6,809 nt of DNA from UBA5359 sp028699365 [NCBI: bacterium] (GTDB taxonomy: Bacteria; UBP13; UBA5359): NCBI GenBank assembly GCA_028699365.1, contig JAQVUQ010000152.1, forward strand, positions 1 to 6,809, written 5' to 3'. The stretch's first letter is position 1. The number at the start of each line of letters is the position of its first letter. The notes below the pieces were generated by a model that ran no database searches, was not told the origin of the DNA, and saw nothing but the letters and a program-made list of their open reading frames with translations. Of this stretch, positions 6,701 to 6,809 are shown in pieces. The position numbers and the translations under genes were made by a program.

Positions 6701-6809
6701 TCGGGACGTTACAAGGTTACGGTCATTCTTGGAGATATGAACCCCAGAGAGCCGCGCCCTTACCAGAATGTCTATCTGGAAGGGGTCAAAAGAGTGAATG
6801 AAGTGCTCA
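3785..6809 (+). CDS. Large secreted protein with duplicated glycoside-hydrolase-like and galactose-binding-like domains, 3'-truncated
   Basis: The frame is open from ATG 3785 to the window edge (1008 codons, no stop). Residues 1-26 are a signal peptide (MRSFKSLSRV, a hydrophobic core, likely cut after CRA26). Two similar units follow. Unit 1 has a barrel-like domain (about 33-355) with FDTEMYG (164-170), YCFCDDCFNGF (182-192), LPCPLNERYW (129-138) and GYWIWNEM (333-340). After it comes a beta-rich domain (about 364-515) starting WSFDFGTKDSPVAQGY and ending in KYEVKLWFGD and EINGKRV. Unit 2 repeats the order: LDLEMYG (656-661 region), CCFCDHCFNGF (673-683), KPCPLEEQAW (620-629), GYWIFGMD (823-830), then RFDFGTPDSPVMKGY (904-918) and RYKVTVILGD (975-984). 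The D-x-E pairs in a barrel-like context suggest glycoside hydrolase activity, and the FDFG domains resemble the galactose-binding-like modules of polysaccharide lyases and esterases. I cannot assign a numbered family or substrate. It is probably co-transcribed with the pseudopilin gene under operator 2. Confidence 0.85.
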   Translation, partial: MRSFKSLSRVLLFLCLSTLPVSLCRADGVKQTYRAIWGHGIREWDINTWDALADAGLDTVLVTTNGTARKRFWYNDTATVADVKAMAVRAAAAGMRIVPGMALGYNQNQAYPEPYPCTVTAKGTLEKNLPCPLNERYWKDFIIGGACKVAELSLANANICGVHFDTEMYGGIETSGPISNIYCFCDDCFNGFLKSRKLDSPVIAPGARQGWLKDRNLLNDYYAGLEKRAEALASRLRREIDRINPQIVVSFYLLEDSWFYRGFAKGLYRKGMPLPIFDYACYFGYIPRRAEEVRKILAASNPEMVCIPGFYTRAVPAARIGANCRPALKNDGGYWIWNEMTPLPLSYLDGIRAANRSVDLGRSWWSFDFGTKDSPVAQGYVGVSKDTKYDAGKGYGWRVAPLSEVWRGGDDYPSDPLLSDNLTATANIKPVFRVDLPAKGKYEVKLWFGDPYDREWRPLGIVEINGKRVMSGVTPTGGNVLPVRCIIDVQEPFLEICYYTGHPKGTTAAAGLEVRKITEKQIAPPHPAEGIGTPEWIRTEKIRMLYGGSLSYYTSEQWRKGVVSSGCNAAAVNFDRYVAKLLSGKVRLFYSKSYAADEAYRLNMRNMRKVVYWDGKADTKPCPLEEQAWKTLFLDDAKQLIARCKEWDVRLDGYLLDLEMYGSSHGDVYGNRCCFCDHCFNGFFKERGVQAPAVGASARFGYLKQNGMLTDYYRYLEDGVAGIIDGVEREIHRIKPDLVLGYLQMAGNWFFRGLNRGLNSREIPFLIMSENEYDGYWFSGKDVSMRLERDGLNALYLPGISGDTNLPPNLTAHCYSAAMDTSGYWIFGMDNTDAGWKALVTCNSAIDDSLKTGKISGKIKADPDMQLRPVNWRAARENEELKKNPDAHITKLVPLPAADKAAYRFDFGTPDSPVMKGYTQIITTTLYNEKTGYGWEELPFHSLDRDQAQPLDDLTRDGIVTQGRRTFKVKLDSGRYKVTVILGDMNPREPRPYQNVYLEGVKRVNEVL
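3881..6809 (+). repeat. Protein-level tandem duplication inside the large secreted protein
   Basis: Unit 1 spans roughly residues 33-515 (bases 3881-5329) and unit 2 roughly 541-1008 and beyond (from base 5405). Anchor pairs align in order with a drifting offset: D165 with D657 (492), C183 with C674 (491), Y334 with Y824 (490), F367 with F905 (538). The offset jump shows that about 48 residues lie between the barrel and the beta domain in unit 2 beyond those in unit 1. DNA identity is low, so the duplication is old and not a recombination-prone direct repeat. Unit 2 is cut by the window edge, and further units may follow. Confidence 0.85.

Overview
This window holds four genes that are complete or nearly so and one long gene that runs off the right edge. 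There are two clear regulatory intervals and no RNA genes, insertion sequences or CRISPR arrays. Composition is moderately GC-rich and looks uniform. The best taxonomic clue is the pseudopilin at 3099-3716. Its N-terminal stretch (prepilin helix, then [16 protein letters not shown] and MYAQDYDE) and its C-terminal H-x9-DG motif are a style I associate most with Armatimonadota, and also with Planctomycetota, Verrucomicrobiota and Lentisphaerota. This is an inference from sequence style; no 16S or other marker gene is present.

Left part (1-1663). The window opens inside a gene ending in rhodanese domains, most likely the tail of a metallo-beta-lactamase/rhodanese fusion. It converges on a CapA-type (PGA_cap) metallophosphatase-fold protein encoded on the minus strand, with only 20 bp between the stop codons. 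Neither gene has an obvious link to the rest of the window.

Middle part (1664-3098). A 208-bp divergent interval carries an extended -10 promoter for the CapA gene and a promoter plus operator for a LacI-family regulator (1872-2933). The regulator is followed by a 165-bp gap holding a second promoter and a second, nearly identical operator. Both operators are the palindrome GCTAAAACGCTTTAG(C/g), with a central CpG, placed 5-6 bp after a -10 hexamer. The simplest reading is a repressor that controls its own gene and the downstream genes.

Right part (3099-6809). The second operator precedes a pseudopilin of the H-x9-DG class. After 68 bp comes a very large secreted protein (at least 1008 residues, no stop reached). 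It is a tandem duplication of a two-domain unit: a TIM-barrel-like, glycoside-hydrolase-like domain with a D-x-E-MYG motif and a C-x-C-x2-C cluster, followed by a beta-sandwich, galactose-binding-like domain beginning FDFGT-x-DSPV. I do not recognise an established enzyme family for the barrel.

Taken together, the right half looks like a small sugar-responsive locus: a LacI regulator, a surface pseudopilin and a secreted multi-domain carbohydrate-active protein. The substrate cannot be read from the sequence.
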